Source: JANNHP01 sp031404455 (GTDB taxonomy: Bacteria; Planctomycetota; JAJSAM01; JAJVHW01). From it: a DNA stretch of 6,227 nucleotides. The notes beneath the pieces were generated by a model. The model searched no databases. It was not told the origin of the DNA and saw nothing but the letters and a program-made list of their open reading frames with translations. Below, one piece after another: positions 6,096 through 6,227 of the stretch. The stretch is from NCBI GenBank assembly GCA_031404455.1, contig JANNHP010000161.1:1-6227 (forward strand), in the 5' to 3' direction. The position numbers and the translations under genes were made by a program. Each line of letters begins with the position of its first letter. The first letter of the stretch is position 1.

Positions 6096-6227
6096 TCAAC
6101 TTAGTGGCTCCGGGGGATCCAGTTCGACGGTGGCGCGGGCGATGAAGTCCATGTCAGCATCCAGGAGGTGCACATGGGCGAGACGCGCGTCAATCTGCTG
6201 GGGACAATTCGGGTCATCCACGGCCAC
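6096..6227 (-). CDS. Possible C-terminal end of an unrecognised protein (partial)
   Basis: On the minus strand the frame is open from the right edge to a TGA at 6098-6096, giving 43 residues with a natural-looking ending (HLLDADMDFIARATVELDPP, then EPLS). If real, this gene converges on the repeat protein, with the palindromic module between the two 3' ends, a usual place for such repeats. Against it, third-position GC is only about 70 percent, well below the other genes here, and lower than at its first position. I do not recognise the family. It is mutually exclusive with the plus-strand start at 6174. Confidence 0.35.
   Translation of the reverse strand: MAVDDPNCPQQIDARLAHVHLLDADMDFIARATVELDPPEPLS
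6174..6227 (+). CDS. Alternative: start of a plus-strand gene (partial, 18 residues visible)
   Basis: An ATG at 6174 is preceded by AGGAGG (6163-6168) at 5-nt spacing and begins MGETRVNLLGTIRVIHGH, running off the right edge. Third-position GC is about 83 percent. However, the frame keeps the same composition back to 6105, upstream of the ATG, which a true start would not predict. AGGAGG is also simply the complement of CTC-CTG (Leu-Leu) codons in the opposing frame. No family is recognisable from 18 residues. This competes with the minus-strand reading of the same bases. Confidence 0.3.
   Translation, partial: MGETRVNLLGTIRVIHGH

Overview
The window is GC-rich with very high third-position GC, and looks like a bacterial chromosome. 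The gene content is a minor-pilin operon, a long exported protein built of carboxypeptidase-regulatory-like domains, and dockerin-like calcium loops in the pilins. This fits a Planctomycetota-type or similar high-GC environmental bacterium. That placement is an inference from style of content; no marker gene is present.

Left part (1-1810, minus strand): three tightly packed genes read leftward. In order of transcription they are a PilV/GspI-like minor pilin (1810 to 1283), a PilW/GspJ-like minor pilin (1275 to 625) and a PilX/GspK-like protein (612 to beyond the left edge). The first two carry textbook prepilin peptidase sites (G|FSLIE and G|MSLIE). The third has the RG-SALL type N-terminus that lacks the conserved Glu at +5, as PilX/GspK proteins often do. 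Each downstream Shine-Dalgarno overlaps the preceding stop codon, so translation is probably coupled. Together they would form the initiating tip complex of a type IV pilus or type II secretion pseudopilus. Two of the three contain EF-hand/dockerin-like acidic loops, suggesting calcium dependence.

Middle (1811-2176): a divergent intergenic region with only weak promoter candidates, some local hairpins in the pilin leader, and a strong bulged hairpin just upstream of the plus-strand gene.

Centre (2177-5965, plus strand): one 1262-residue protein. It has an N-terminal membrane/signal segment, a Pro/Ala/Glu-rich linker and then twelve consecutive beta-sandwich units of the carboxypeptidase-regulatory-like (transthyretin-like) type. 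Its most unusual property is a set of Met/Gly-rich loops, such as FADMMGMGG and FAAMMGS, placed at a similar point in most units, plus a Met-rich, probably helical insertion in the first unit.

Right part (5966-6227): a compact palindromic repeat module (6020-6094) made of two diverged copies of one palindrome, separated by sequence that can form a competing hairpin. After it come about 130 bases that may be the end of a minus-strand gene or the start of a plus-strand gene; the sequence alone does not settle which.
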